Shown here one piece after another: positions 6,925-14,247 of a stretch of 28,048 nucleotides of DNA. Source of the stretch: Mxb001 sp964537955 (lineage in GTDB: Bacteria > Actinomycetota > Actinomycetes > S36-B12); contig CAZICY010000023.1 of NCBI GenBank assembly GCA_964537955.1, forward strand, positions 1 to 28,048. Direction: 5' to 3'. Under the pieces are notes generated by a model. That model was not told the DNA's origin and did not search any database. It worked only from the letters and a program-made list of their open reading frames with translations. Positions within the stretch are counted from its first letter, which is position 1, and each line of letters starts with the position of its first letter. Position numbers and translations under genes: made by a program.

Positions 6925-8103
6925 GCGGCACTCCCTCTGCGCGCGGTCGACGTGGCCCCCGGTCCCGCGGGCATCGAGGCGGCGCGCGCGGCCCTCGTGG
7001 CGCGCATGGCCGGCGACGGAGCTCCCTTCGCTCTCGTGCCGCAGCCCTCCCGCCACGTCACGCAGGAGTACGCGCGAATGGTGCGCGCCTGCGTGCGCCC
7101 CGACGAGCCCGTCGAGGACGACGACACGGCCCTGGTCGCCGCCACCAGCGGCTCGACCGGTGCGCCTCGCGGGGTTCTCGTGACTCGCGCGAACCTGCAT
7201 GCTGCGGTCGAGGCCTCCTGGGAGCACATCCCCGGCCTACGCGCGTGCGCGTGGGTCCTCGCGTTGCCGGTGACGTCGATCGGCGGCTTCGGCGCGATCG
7301 TGCGCGCCTACCTCGCCGGCACCGCGCTGCACCCGCTCGCGTCGGTGGGCGGGGCCGAGCCCTTCCGCGTCGAGGATCTCCTCGCCCTTCCCGTCGACGA
7401 CCCCTTCGCGATCTCGCTGGTGCCGACCCAGCTCGCCGATGTCCTCGCCTCGCCCGAGGCCACCGCATGGCTCGCGCGCGCCACCGCCGTCCTCGTGGGC
7501 GCTGCCGCGACACCCGATTCGCTCGCGCAGCAAGCACGTGACGCGGGCGTGCGCCTCGTCACGACGTACGGCATGACGGAGACGACCGGCGGCTGCGTCT
7601 ACGACGGTGTCCCGCTGCCCGGGGTGCGCATTGAGATCGCGGATGACTCCCGCATCGAGGTGATCGGTCCGCAGGTTGCGGCCGGCTACCGCGGCGACCC
7701 GGACGCGCCTGAGTTCGGCGGCCTCGGTCGCGACCGACGCTTCCTCACCGCGGACCACGGGACCTGGGAGGACGGCCGACTGCGCATCATGGGACGCCGC
7801 GACGACGTGGTCACGGTGCACGGAGTCAACGTCGCCCTCGACGCTGTCGAGTCGGTCGTGCGCAGCGAGCTCGGCGTGCGCCAGGTGGCGGTCGTCGCGG
7901 TGCCCGACCCACGTCAGGGCCATCGGATCGTCGCCTTCGTGGTGATGCACGATCCGGCGGGCCTGACGGCCATCGCCCCGCTGGTCGTCGAGCGCCTCGG
8001 CGGAGCGGCACGGCCGGAGGTCATCCCCGTCGACGCACTGCCCATGCTCCCCAGTGGCAAGATCGACCGCCTCGCCCTGCGCGCGCTCGCGCAGGGCGAC
8101 TGA
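6922..8103 (+). CDS. menE: o-Succinylbenzoate-CoA ligase
   Basis: Adenylate-forming enzyme that activates o-succinylbenzoate with ATP and CoA before MenB acts. The 393-residue product has the ATP loop ATSGSTGAPRG (74-84), the YGMTETTGG motif (216-224), the RIMGRRDDVVTVHG hinge region, and the C-terminal catalytic Lys380 in LPSGKID. It is shorter than many acyl-CoA ligases but typical for actinobacterial MenE. The frame is open far upstream, to 6349, but that part runs antisense to menB. The leaderless -10 box supports ATG 6922. menA follows after 11 nt in the same direction. Confidence 0.95.
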   Translation: MAALPLRAVDVAPGPAGIEAARAALVARMAGDGAPFALVPQPSRHVTQEYARMVRACVRPDEPVEDDDTALVAATSGSTGAPRGVLVTRANLHAAVEASWEHIPGLRACAWVLALPVTSIGGFGAIVRAYLAGTALHPLASVGGAEPFRVEDLLALPVDDPFAISLVPTQLADVLASPEATAWLARATAVLVGAAATPDSLAQQARDAGVRLVTTYGMTETTGGCVYDGVPLPGVRIEIADDSRIEVIGPQVAAGYRGDPDAPEFGGLGRDRRFLTADHGTWEDGRLRIMGRRDDVVTVHGVNVALDAVESVVRSELGVRQVAVVAVPDPRQGHRIVAFVVMHDPAGLTAIAPLVVERLGGAARPEVIPVDALPMLPSGKIDRLALRALAQGD

Positions 8104-8114
8104 TCGGAGGGCGC

Positions 8115-8999
8115 ATGGCCACGGCTCGGGAGTGGATCGAGGGCGCGCGCCCGCGCACGCTCGGTGCCGCGATCGCACCGATCGCCGTGGGCACAGGGGC
8201 TGCAGCCACCCTCGGAGCAGTCCAGCCGATGCGCGCTGCACTCGCCCTCATCGTCATGCTCGCTGCCCAGGTGGGGGCCAACTACGCCAACGACTACAGC
8301 GACGGGATTCGTGGCACCGACCGCGAGCGTGTCGGGCCGGTCCGGCTGGTCGGCCAGGGCCTGGCGACTCCCGGACAGGTGCGCCTCGCCGCCATCGCCA
8401 GCCTCTTCGTCTCGGCGCTGGCCGGGCTGGCACTCGTGGCACTCACCGGGCAGTGGTGGCTCCTCGCGGTGGGCGCGATCGCGCTGCTCGCGGCATGGCT
8501 CTACACGGGCGGACCTGCGCCCTACGGCTACCTCGGGCTCGGCGAGGTGTTCGTCTTCCTGTTCTTCGGAGTGGTGCCCGTCGTCGGCACGGCGTATGTC
8601 CAGGCGCTCACCGTGCCCACGGCCGCCTGGGTGGGCTCGATCGGGGTGGGAGCCCTCACCTGTGCCGTGCTCGTCGCCAACAACCTGCGCGACATCCCCA
8701 CGGACGCCGAGGCCGGCAAGCGCACGCTCGCCGTGCGACTCGGCGACCGACCCACGCGGGTCGGCTACGTCGTGCTCGTCGTCTCGGCGTTCGCGATCAT
8801 CCCGCCGCTCGCGCTACCGGCTGGGCTCGGCCTGTCCTTCGCGTGGCTCGGCATCGTCTCCGCTGCCCTTGCCCTGCGGCCCGTCGTCGCGGTGACCAGC
8901 GGCGCCTCCGGCCGAGCTCTCGTGCCCGTGCTGCAGTCCACCGGACTGCTCGTCCTCGCCTACGGGGTGCTGCTGGGGATCGGGCTCGCCCTGTCGTGA
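8115..8999 (+). CDS. menA: 1,4-Dihydroxy-2-naphthoate polyprenyltransferase
   Basis: Integral-membrane UbiA-family prenyltransferase that attaches the isoprenoid tail to dihydroxynaphthoate, giving demethylmenaquinone. The 294-residue protein has both Asp-rich motifs, NYANDYSDGIRGTD (56-69) and NNLRDIPTDAEAGKRTLAVRLG (around 190-210), and about eight hydrophobic segments. GGAGG at 8106-8110 precedes the ATG. It follows menE by 11 nt and is probably cotranscribed. Its last ~186 nt overlap the convergent DUF4229 frame. Confidence 0.95.
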   Translation: MATAREWIEGARPRTLGAAIAPIAVGTGAAATLGAVQPMRAALALIVMLAAQVGANYANDYSDGIRGTDRERVGPVRLVGQGLATPGQVRLAAIASLFVSALAGLALVALTGQWWLLAVGAIALLAAWLYTGGPAPYGYLGLGEVFVFLFFGVVPVVGTAYVQALTVPTAAWVGSIGVGALTCAVLVANNLRDIPTDAEAGKRTLAVRLGDRPTRVGYVVLVVSAFAIIPPLALPAGLGLSFAWLGIVSAALALRPVVAVTSGASGRALVPVLQSTGLLVLAYGVLLGIGLALS

Positions 9000-9254
9000 C
9001 ACCGGCTCGTCATCGACGTCCTCGGCCACCTTGCTCCGCTCGATGCGATCGTCGATACGACGGAAGACACCGGCGAGACCCGCGCTGGCCTTGTCGCGCG
9101 TCCGGTCCAGCAGGATGAAGCTGATTACACCCGAGATCACCAGCGCCACAGCGATTGCGAGAAGGCCCCGCATCGGCGTCACCACCTGGATGAGCAGCCA
9201 GACTGCGACGAGCAGGGCGACCCGCAGGGCGGTGTAGAGGGCGATGCCGCGCAT
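8814..9254 (-). CDS. DUF4229-like small membrane protein
   Basis: A 146-residue frame whose first 50 residues resemble the actinobacterial DUF4229 family. It starts with a short MRGIALYTALR segment and has two membrane helices (about 6-24 and 28-48) and an ILLDRTRDKASAGLAGVFRRIDDRIE cytoplasmic stretch. The function of the family is unknown. Residues after about 85 lie antisense to the end of menA and are polar and low in complexity, so the true C-terminus could be non-conserved or affected by a sequence error. TAGCGT lies six bases before the ATG, with no room for a Shine-Dalgarno, suggesting a leaderless mRNA. Confidence 0.7.
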   Translation of the reverse strand: MRGIALYTALRVALLVAVWLLIQVVTPMRGLLAIAVALVISGVISFILLDRTRDKASAGLAGVFRRIDDRIERSKVAEDVDDEPVSRQGEPDPQQHPVGEDEQSGGLQHGHESSAGGAAGHRDDGPQGKGSGDDAEPREGQAEPSR

Positions 9255-9266
9255 CCCTCCACGCTA
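9252..9266 (-). promoter_or_regulatory. Leaderless promoter of the DUF4229 gene
   Basis: On the minus strand TAGCGT (9261-9266) is followed by GGAGGG and immediately by ATG. GGAGGG directly abuts the start codon, too close to work as a ribosome binding site, so a transcript starting at the ATG is more likely. Confidence 0.45.
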
Positions 9267-9354
9267 GGCGCGCCGACTTCCTCGCGCACAGGGGGGCCAG
9301 CCGCGAGGGAGCGGCGGCCGGGCCGGGGGGTTATCGTGGACAAAGGAGGTGAGC

Positions 9355-9669
9355 ATGCTCAGAGTCGTGACCGTCCTGCTGGGACTGGCCGTCTACATCT
9401 GGTTCATCATCGACGTCCTGCGGACGTCGCGGGCAAGCGTGCGCACCCTCCCGAAGTTCGTCTGGCTCCTCATCGTCGTCCTCATCCCGCTCCTGGGCGG
9501 CGTGCTCTGGTTCTTCGGGGGGCGCCCCCGCGGCCAGGGCCGGAAGCGGCGACGCGGGCCCGTGGCCCCCGACGACGATCCGGCCTTCCTGCGCCAGCTC
9601 GACGACGACGCCTGGGTCCAGCGCATGAAGCGCAAGCGCGGCGAGGCCGACGGCCAGGCCCCGGCCTAG
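9355..9669 (+). CDS. PLDc_N-domain small membrane protein
   Basis: A 104-residue protein with two membrane helices (about residues 2-20 and 36-55) separated by a short basic loop (DVLRTSRASVRTLPKFVW), then a charged tail. This matches the PLDc_N domain, which is found alone in many actinobacterial proteins of unknown role. A near-perfect Shine-Dalgarno (AAAGGAGGTGA, from 9342) is placed for ATG 9355. A GTG at 9349 overlaps the Shine-Dalgarno and is unlikely to be the start. Its stop shares CTAG with that of convergent ccsB. Confidence 0.8.
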   Translation: MLRVVTVLLGLAVYIWFIIDVLRTSRASVRTLPKFVWLLIVVLIPLLGGVLWFFGGRPRGQGRKRRRGPVAPDDDPAFLRQLDDDAWVQRMKRKRGEADGQAPA

Positions 9670-9676
9670 AGGCCGG
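9661..9676. terminator. Hairpin over convergent stop codons
   Basis: CCGGCC-TAGA-GGCCGG forms a 6-bp GC stem with a 4-nt loop containing the shared stop codons of the PLDc_N gene and ccsB. There is no U-tract, so it would be at best a factor-independent-like pause or a bidirectional processing site. Confidence 0.4.
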
Positions 9677-10607
9677 CGTAGGAGTGCAGGCTGTTGACGA
9701 AGATGTTGACGCCGAAGTAGTTGATGAGGAACGACGCGAAGCCGAGCAGTGAGATGTACGCCGCTCGGCGGCCCCGCCATCCTGCAGTCGATCGCGCGTG
9801 CAGGTAGCCGGCGTAGATGACCCAGGTGATGAAGGCCCACGTCTCCTTGGGGTCCCAGCCCCAGTAGCGGCCCCAGGCGTTCTCGGCCCAGATGGCTCCG
9901 CTGATGACGGCGAAGGTCCACAGGGGGAAGGCGAAGGCGAGGATGCGGTAGGCCAGCGTATCGAGACGCGACGCATCAGGGAGCGAGGCAACGAGGCCGG
10001 TGACGCGACCCTTGCGCTCTGCGCGATCGCGCCAGAGGTAGAGCACGGAGATCGCCGCAGCCACGGTGAACGCCCCGCCGCAGATGATGGCCGCGGCGAC
10101 GTGGATGACGAGCCACCAAGACTTCAGCGCAGGCACGAGCTGTGCGGCCTCGGTGTAGAGGACGGTCACCGCCAGTCCGAGACTGAGCAGGGAGAGGAAG
10201 ACGACCGGCAGCCCGAGCCAGCGGATGTCGCGACGCAGCGAGACGACGAGGAAGACCGCGAGGATGCCGAACGTCCAGGCGAGGGAGAACTCGTACATGT
10301 TGCCCCAGGGCACGCGGCCGGCCCACACCCCGCGCAGCACCAGGCCCACCAGCAGCAGGCCGGTCGCCAGCCAGGTGAGGGCCATGGCGATGTTGCCCGC
10401 GCGCCTACCGGGGGCGGGATCCGCCGGAGGTGCCTGAGGGGTCGCGTCCGCGGGGGCTCCCGCTCCGACCGGGACGAGTTCGGGGGACATCACGCGCTGC
10501 CCGCGCGCGGCGAAGCTCACGGCGAAGGCGATGAGGGCGGCGATGAGCACGAGCATGGACGAGTAGACGGCGAGGTTGCTCCACTCCGCCAGGGATGCCG
10601 ATGTCAT
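9666..10607 (-). CDS. ccsB: Cytochrome c biogenesis protein CcsB (ResC type)
   Basis: Membrane partner of ResB in the System II haem-handling and cytochrome c synthetase complex. The 313-residue protein has multiple membrane helices and the haem-binding WWD-type sequence AWGRYWGWDPKETWAFI (244-260). Candidate haem-ligand histidines are His169 (WLVIHV) and His308 (NSLHSY). Residues 45-70 are an Ala/Pro-rich linker after the first helix. Its ATG overlaps the resB stop in an ATGA (10604-10607), indicating translational coupling. It is the last gene of the pgm-like, resA, ccdA, resB, ccsB run. Confidence 0.95.
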   Translation of the reverse strand: MTSASLAEWSNLAVYSSMLVLIAALIAFAVSFAARGQRVMSPELVPVGAGAPADATPQAPPADPAPGRRAGNIAMALTWLATGLLLVGLVLRGVWAGRVPWGNMYEFSLAWTFGILAVFLVVSLRRDIRWLGLPVVFLSLLSLGLAVTVLYTEAAQLVPALKSWWLVIHVAAAIICGGAFTVAAAISVLYLWRDRAERKGRVTGLVASLPDASRLDTLAYRILAFAFPLWTFAVISGAIWAENAWGRYWGWDPKETWAFITWVIYAGYLHARSTAGWRGRRAAYISLLGFASFLINYFGVNIFVNSLHSYAGL

Positions 10608-12148
10608 GCCTTGCCACTCCCTTCGTTGACGGCCTCGACCACCGCGTCGATGTCGGGGGCGAGGTCTGCCTCGTCACTGCGCGCCAGGCCCGCGACGCTC
10701 ACCACGGTAGTACCCGCCGGTGAGTCGCTGGCGCGCACCCACACGCGCCTACGCTGGATGAACAGCGACATCATCAGTCCCGCGAGGGCCACCATCGAGG
10801 CGATGAGCGCAGGCTCCTTGCCCGGATCGTGCGCGATCTGGAACGACGCCCAGCGGATGATCCCGGTGAACTCCACGGTGCCGTTGCCCCCCGGCAGCGC
10901 CCACGTCTCTCCCGGCCGCAGGGCCTCGATGCCCAACTGGGTCATGCCCTCCGTCTCGAGGGCGTAGATGCTCTGCGGCACACCCGAGTCCAGGCCCAGG
11001 TCGCCGGCCCATGCCGAGAGGAAGACGAAGGGGTCGTCCGTCTCGGGGAAGGTCGAGTGGGGGCCGCGGACCTCGTCGACGGCCGCGGTGGGCAGGAAGA
11101 GGCCCTCGATGCCGATGGACGGTGTCGCATCCGGGGCCTTGAGCACCCCGGTCGAGGTGAGGTTGCCGTCCTGCGGCAGGAAGACGACGCCTTCATCGTG
11201 CACGACCCGGCCGAGGGCATCGGTGAGCCGCAGGACAGGGGCGTATCCGTGGCCGACGAGGAAGACCTTCGCGCCGTCAATGCTCAGCGGCTCGTTGACA
11301 CGCACGACGACGTCCTCGGCCGGCGCGCCCGGCGTGGGCCAGAGCGTGAGCTCGGCCTCGAAGAGCCGGGGAGCGCCGCGCTGGGCCTCGCCTCGCTCGA
11401 AGTCCACGCGGAAGTCGTCGAGCGTGAAGGCGAAGGGCGGCAGGGCCGCCGGATCGACCAGGCGCCCCCCGCCCCATGCGTCGTACTGGGTGAGTGTGTC
11501 GGCGAACCCACTGCCCTCGCGGACGATGACGTTGCCCCGCCAGCCGAAGAGCGCGCCGTAGCCCACCGCGATGAGCAGGACGATGAGCGCCGCGTGGAAG
11601 AGCAGGTTGCCCGTCTCGCGCCAGTAGCCCTTCTCTGCCGCCACCCATCCGTCCCCACGGGCGACCCGCCACCTGCGTGCCTTGAGTCCTGCATAGGCAC
11701 GGTCCAGGACGGCGTCGACGGATTCGGTCGACTCCCAGGTGCGGTGCTCCGGCATGCGGTCGAGCCGACGCGGCGCCGCCGGGGGCGCGCTGCGCAGCGC
11801 GCGCCAGTGCAGCCGGGTACGGGGCAGCACGCAGCCGATGACCGAGACGAACAGCAGCAGATAGATGGCGGCGAACCATGGGGCGGCGTAGACGTCGAAG
11901 AAGCCGAGACGGTCCAGGACCGGGCCCCAGGTCGGGTTGCCCTCGATCCACTCGTTGACCCGGATGGGGTCCAGGCCGCGCTGGGGGAGCACCGATCCGG
12001 GGATCGCCGCGATAGCGAGGAGGAAGAGCAGGATGAGGGCGACCCGCATGCTGGTGAGCTGTCGCCAGCACCAGCGGGCGAAGCCCACCGCGCCGAGTGG
12101 CGGCGGGGCCGCGGGCTCGGCTGGGGCCAGGTCGGTCGTGGTGCTCAT
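10604..12148 (-). CDS. resB: Cytochrome c biogenesis protein ResB
   Basis: Second component of the System II cytochrome c synthetase. The 514-residue protein has membrane segments near residues 36-52, 90-107 and 182-200, a large extracytoplasmic domain, and a last helix near 435-455 (ALIASMVALAGLMMSLFI). The final helix is followed by a basic QRRRVWVR and an acidic tail. The motif ETGNLLFHAALIVLLIAVGYG carries the conserved His before the fourth region. It is separated from ccdA by 63 nt containing a GC hairpin, and it overlaps ccsB by 4 nt. Confidence 0.94.
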   Translation of the reverse strand: MSTTTDLAPAEPAAPPPLGAVGFARWCWRQLTSMRVALILLFLLAIAAIPGSVLPQRGLDPIRVNEWIEGNPTWGPVLDRLGFFDVYAAPWFAAIYLLLFVSVIGCVLPRTRLHWRALRSAPPAAPRRLDRMPEHRTWESTESVDAVLDRAYAGLKARRWRVARGDGWVAAEKGYWRETGNLLFHAALIVLLIAVGYGALFGWRGNVIVREGSGFADTLTQYDAWGGGRLVDPAALPPFAFTLDDFRVDFERGEAQRGAPRLFEAELTLWPTPGAPAEDVVVRVNEPLSIDGAKVFLVGHGYAPVLRLTDALGRVVHDEGVVFLPQDGNLTSTGVLKAPDATPSIGIEGLFLPTAAVDEVRGPHSTFPETDDPFVFLSAWAGDLGLDSGVPQSIYALETEGMTQLGIEALRPGETWALPGGNGTVEFTGIIRWASFQIAHDPGKEPALIASMVALAGLMMSLFIQRRRVWVRASDSPAGTTVVSVAGLARSDEADLAPDIDAVVEAVNEGSGKA

Positions 12149-12170
12149 CCCTAGCCAGTCTGCCCCGACC

Positions 12171-12186
12171 GGCGCGAGCGCGCGCC
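12171..12186 (-). other. Stem-loop between ccdA and resB
   Basis: Six-bp arms GGCGCG and CGCGCC (12171-12176 with 12181-12186) flank a 4-nt loop in the 63-nt gap upstream of resB. A second self-complementary run, CCCCCGGGGG, lies at 12196-12205. There is no T-tract, so this is more likely an RNA processing or stability element than a terminator. Confidence 0.35.
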
Positions 12187-12211
12187 TCCAGGTCTCCCCC
12201 GGGGGCTCGTG

Positions 12212-12979
12212 CTAGATCGGCGTCTCGAATCCCGGCACGAGGGTTCGCATCCAGATCGTGATCGAGTCCCAGATGCCGGAGACGAGCAGCAGGCCGATCG
12301 CCACCAGCAGCCCTCCGCCGATGCGCATGATGAGGACGTAGTGGCGCCGCACCCAGGCGAGCGTGCCCGCGGCCTGGCGGAAGAGCAGCCCGAGCAGGAT
12401 GAAGGGCAGCCCCAGGCCCAGGCAGTAGACGAACGACAGCAGGGCGCCGCGCGCTGCGCTCGCCTCGGTGAAGGCGAGGCTCTGGACCGCGGTCAGCGCC
12501 GGCCCGATGCACGGCGTCCAGCCGAGGCCGAAGAGCACGCCGAGCAGGGGCGCACCCCACACGCTGTAGTTCGGCATGCGGTGCATCCGCCACTCGCGCT
12601 GCATGCCGGGGATCACGCCCATGAACGACAGGCCCATGACGATGACGATGACGCCGAGGACCCGACTGATGATCGGCTGATACTCCAGCAGGAGCGACCC
12701 CAGGCCGCCGAAGAGCAGCCCGTAGGACACGAAGACCACGGAGAAGCCCAGGACGAAGAGCACGCTGCCCAGCAGGACGCGGCTCTTCACCGCCACCGTC
12801 GTGGTCCCCGTGCGCTCCTCCCCGGCGATCTCCGCGCCGGTGAGGCCCGTCACGTAGGACAGGTAGCCCGGGGCGAGCGGGAGGACGCACGGGCTGGCGA
12901 AGGACACGACGCCCGCGGCGAAGGCCAGGAGCAGGGCGAGGAGCAGGCTGCCGCTCGCCACGGTCTCCGCGATGCCCAC
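12212..12979 (-). CDS. ccdA: Cytochrome c biogenesis protein CcdA
   Basis: Membrane thiol-disulfide transporter that passes electrons from cytoplasmic thioredoxin to extracytoplasmic thioredoxin-like proteins such as ResA. The 255-residue protein has six expected hydrophobic helices. Its two redox cysteines lie in SFASPCVLPL (Cys31) and GWTPCIGP (Cys157), as in the family. The start is GTG 12979, nine bases after the resA stop. It lies between its likely redox partner and the ResB/CcsB synthetase genes. Confidence 0.95.
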   Translation of the reverse strand: MGIAETVASGSLLLALLLAFAAGVVSFASPCVLPLAPGYLSYVTGLTGAEIAGEERTGTTTVAVKSRVLLGSVLFVLGFSVVFVSYGLLFGGLGSLLLEYQPIISRVLGVIVIVMGLSFMGVIPGMQREWRMHRMPNYSVWGAPLLGVLFGLGWTPCIGPALTAVQSLAFTEASAARGALLSFVYCLGLGLPFILLGLLFRQAAGTLAWVRRHYVLIMRIGGGLLVAIGLLLVSGIWDSITIWMRTLVPGFETPI

Positions 12980-12988
12980 GTCAGCAGC

Positions 12989-13549
12989 CTACGACTTCGC
13001 GACATCCTCGATGAGGGCCGTCAGTGTGGCCTCGGTGACCCGGCCGAGGATGCGACCGGCGACGCGCCCCTCGCGATCGACGACGAGGGTCGACGGGATC
13101 GCCTGGGGTGGCAGGGTGTCGCTGAAGAGCAACTGCAGTCGGCCGTCGGCATCGATCACATTGGGATAGGTCACGTCGTAAGCGTCGATGAAGGCCAGCG
13201 CCGCTTCCTTGGTGTCGCGGGTGTCGAGGCCGACGAACTGCACGCCGTCATCGCGCACCTCGCGCCAGACAGCCTCGAGCGCGGGCGCCTCCGCCCGGCA
13301 CGGGGCGCACCAGGAGGCCCAGACGTTCAGGACCACCACCTCGCCGAGGTGGTCGCTCAGCCGGAACTCCCCGCCGTCGAGGGTGGGGCCCACCAGATCC
13401 GGCGCGGGGCCGCGCTCCTCGGGGGCGATGAGGACGATGGAGCCGTCCCCGGCCACGAACGCCGTGCCCGTGCCCTCGTCGCCGCTCGCGCTGGAGCCGC
13501 AGGCGGTGAGGAGCAGGAGCGCTGCCAGCGCGGGGATGAGGCGTCGCAT
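12989..13549 (-). CDS. resA: TlpA/ResA-type thioredoxin lipoprotein
   Basis: Membrane-anchored thiol-disulfide reductase that keeps apocytochrome c cysteines reduced for haem attachment. The 186-residue protein starts with a lipoprotein signal peptide (MRRLIPALAALLLLTAC, lipid-modified Cys17). It then has a thioredoxin fold with WASWCAPCRAEAP (active-site Cys81 and Cys84), the family's FVGLDTRDTKEAALAFI insert, and the cis-proline region AIPSTLVVDREG. It is followed after 9 nt by ccdA, its electron donor. Confidence 0.92.
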   Translation of the reverse strand: MRRLIPALAALLLLTACGSSASGDEGTGTAFVAGDGSIVLIAPEERGPAPDLVGPTLDGGEFRLSDHLGEVVVLNVWASWCAPCRAEAPALEAVWREVRDDGVQFVGLDTRDTKEAALAFIDAYDVTYPNVIDADGRLQLLFSDTLPPQAIPSTLVVDREGRVAGRILGRVTEATLTALIEDVAKS

Positions 13550-13591
13550 GACTCGATCGTCACATGCCGCGCGCCGTCGAGCACCCGGGGC

Positions 13592-14239
13592 TCAGGCGCC
13601 TCGGCCCTTGGCGCCGGGAAGCAGGTCGGCAGCAGGCTCGGAGTACTCGATGGACGCCAGTCGATCGCCATCGAACTCGAAGGACGTAAGGGAGGCGAGC
13701 GAGCACTCGCGCTTGCGCGGGTCGTGCCACAGGCGCCTGTCCTCAGCGTGCAGGCGGGCAATCCAGATGGGCAGCTGATGGCTCACGATGACGGTCTCGC
13801 GTCCGCGGGCCTCATCGCGCGCGCTGCCGATGGCCTCCGTCATGCGCTCGGCCAGGTCGACGTAGGGCTCGCCCCACGACGGGGTGAACGGGTTCCACAG
13901 GTGCCGCCATGCCCGCGGCTCGCGCAGCACTCCGTCGCCGACGCCGACGCGCTGGCCCTCGAAGACATTGCCCGCCTCGATCACGCGCGGGTCGGTGACG
14001 ATCTCGAGCCCGTGCACAGCCGCGATGGGGGCGGCCGTCTCCTGCGCCCGGTCGAGCGGCGAGGCCACCACGCGCGCGATGTCGCGGCCGGCCAGCGCCT
14101 GCGCGGCCCGGTCCGCCATGGCGCGACCACGCTCGGAGAGGTGGAAGTCCGGCAGGCGCCCATAGAGCACGCCCTCCGGGTTATGCACCTCGCCGTGACG
14201 CAGCACGTGCACGACGGTGCGGTCGCCCGACGTCGTCAT
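13592..14239 (-). CDS. Histidine phosphatase (phosphoglycerate mutase) family protein
   Basis: A 215-residue member of the histidine phosphatase superfamily with the catalytic RHG motif (HVLRHGEVHN, His15), SPLDRAQETA, and the second active-site His in VIVSHQLPI. The substrate is not predictable. It is often labelled phosphoglycerate mutase but may act on another phosphoester. The actinobacterial order pgm-like, resA, ccdA, resB, ccsB (Rv0525-Rv0529 in M. tuberculosis, from memory) is conserved. The ATG at 14239 lies 8 nt after the hemD stop and has only a weak Shine-Dalgarno. Upstream extension of the frame is antisense noise. Confidence 0.88.
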   Translation of the reverse strand: MTTSGDRTVVHVLRHGEVHNPEGVLYGRLPDFHLSERGRAMADRAAQALAGRDIARVVASPLDRAQETAAPIAAVHGLEIVTDPRVIEAGNVFEGQRVGVGDGVLREPRAWRHLWNPFTPSWGEPYVDLAERMTEAIGSARDEARGRETVIVSHQLPIWIARLHAEDRRLWHDPRKRECSLASLTSFEFDGDRLASIEYSEPAADLLPGAKGRGA

Positions 14240-14247
14240 CGCATCAC

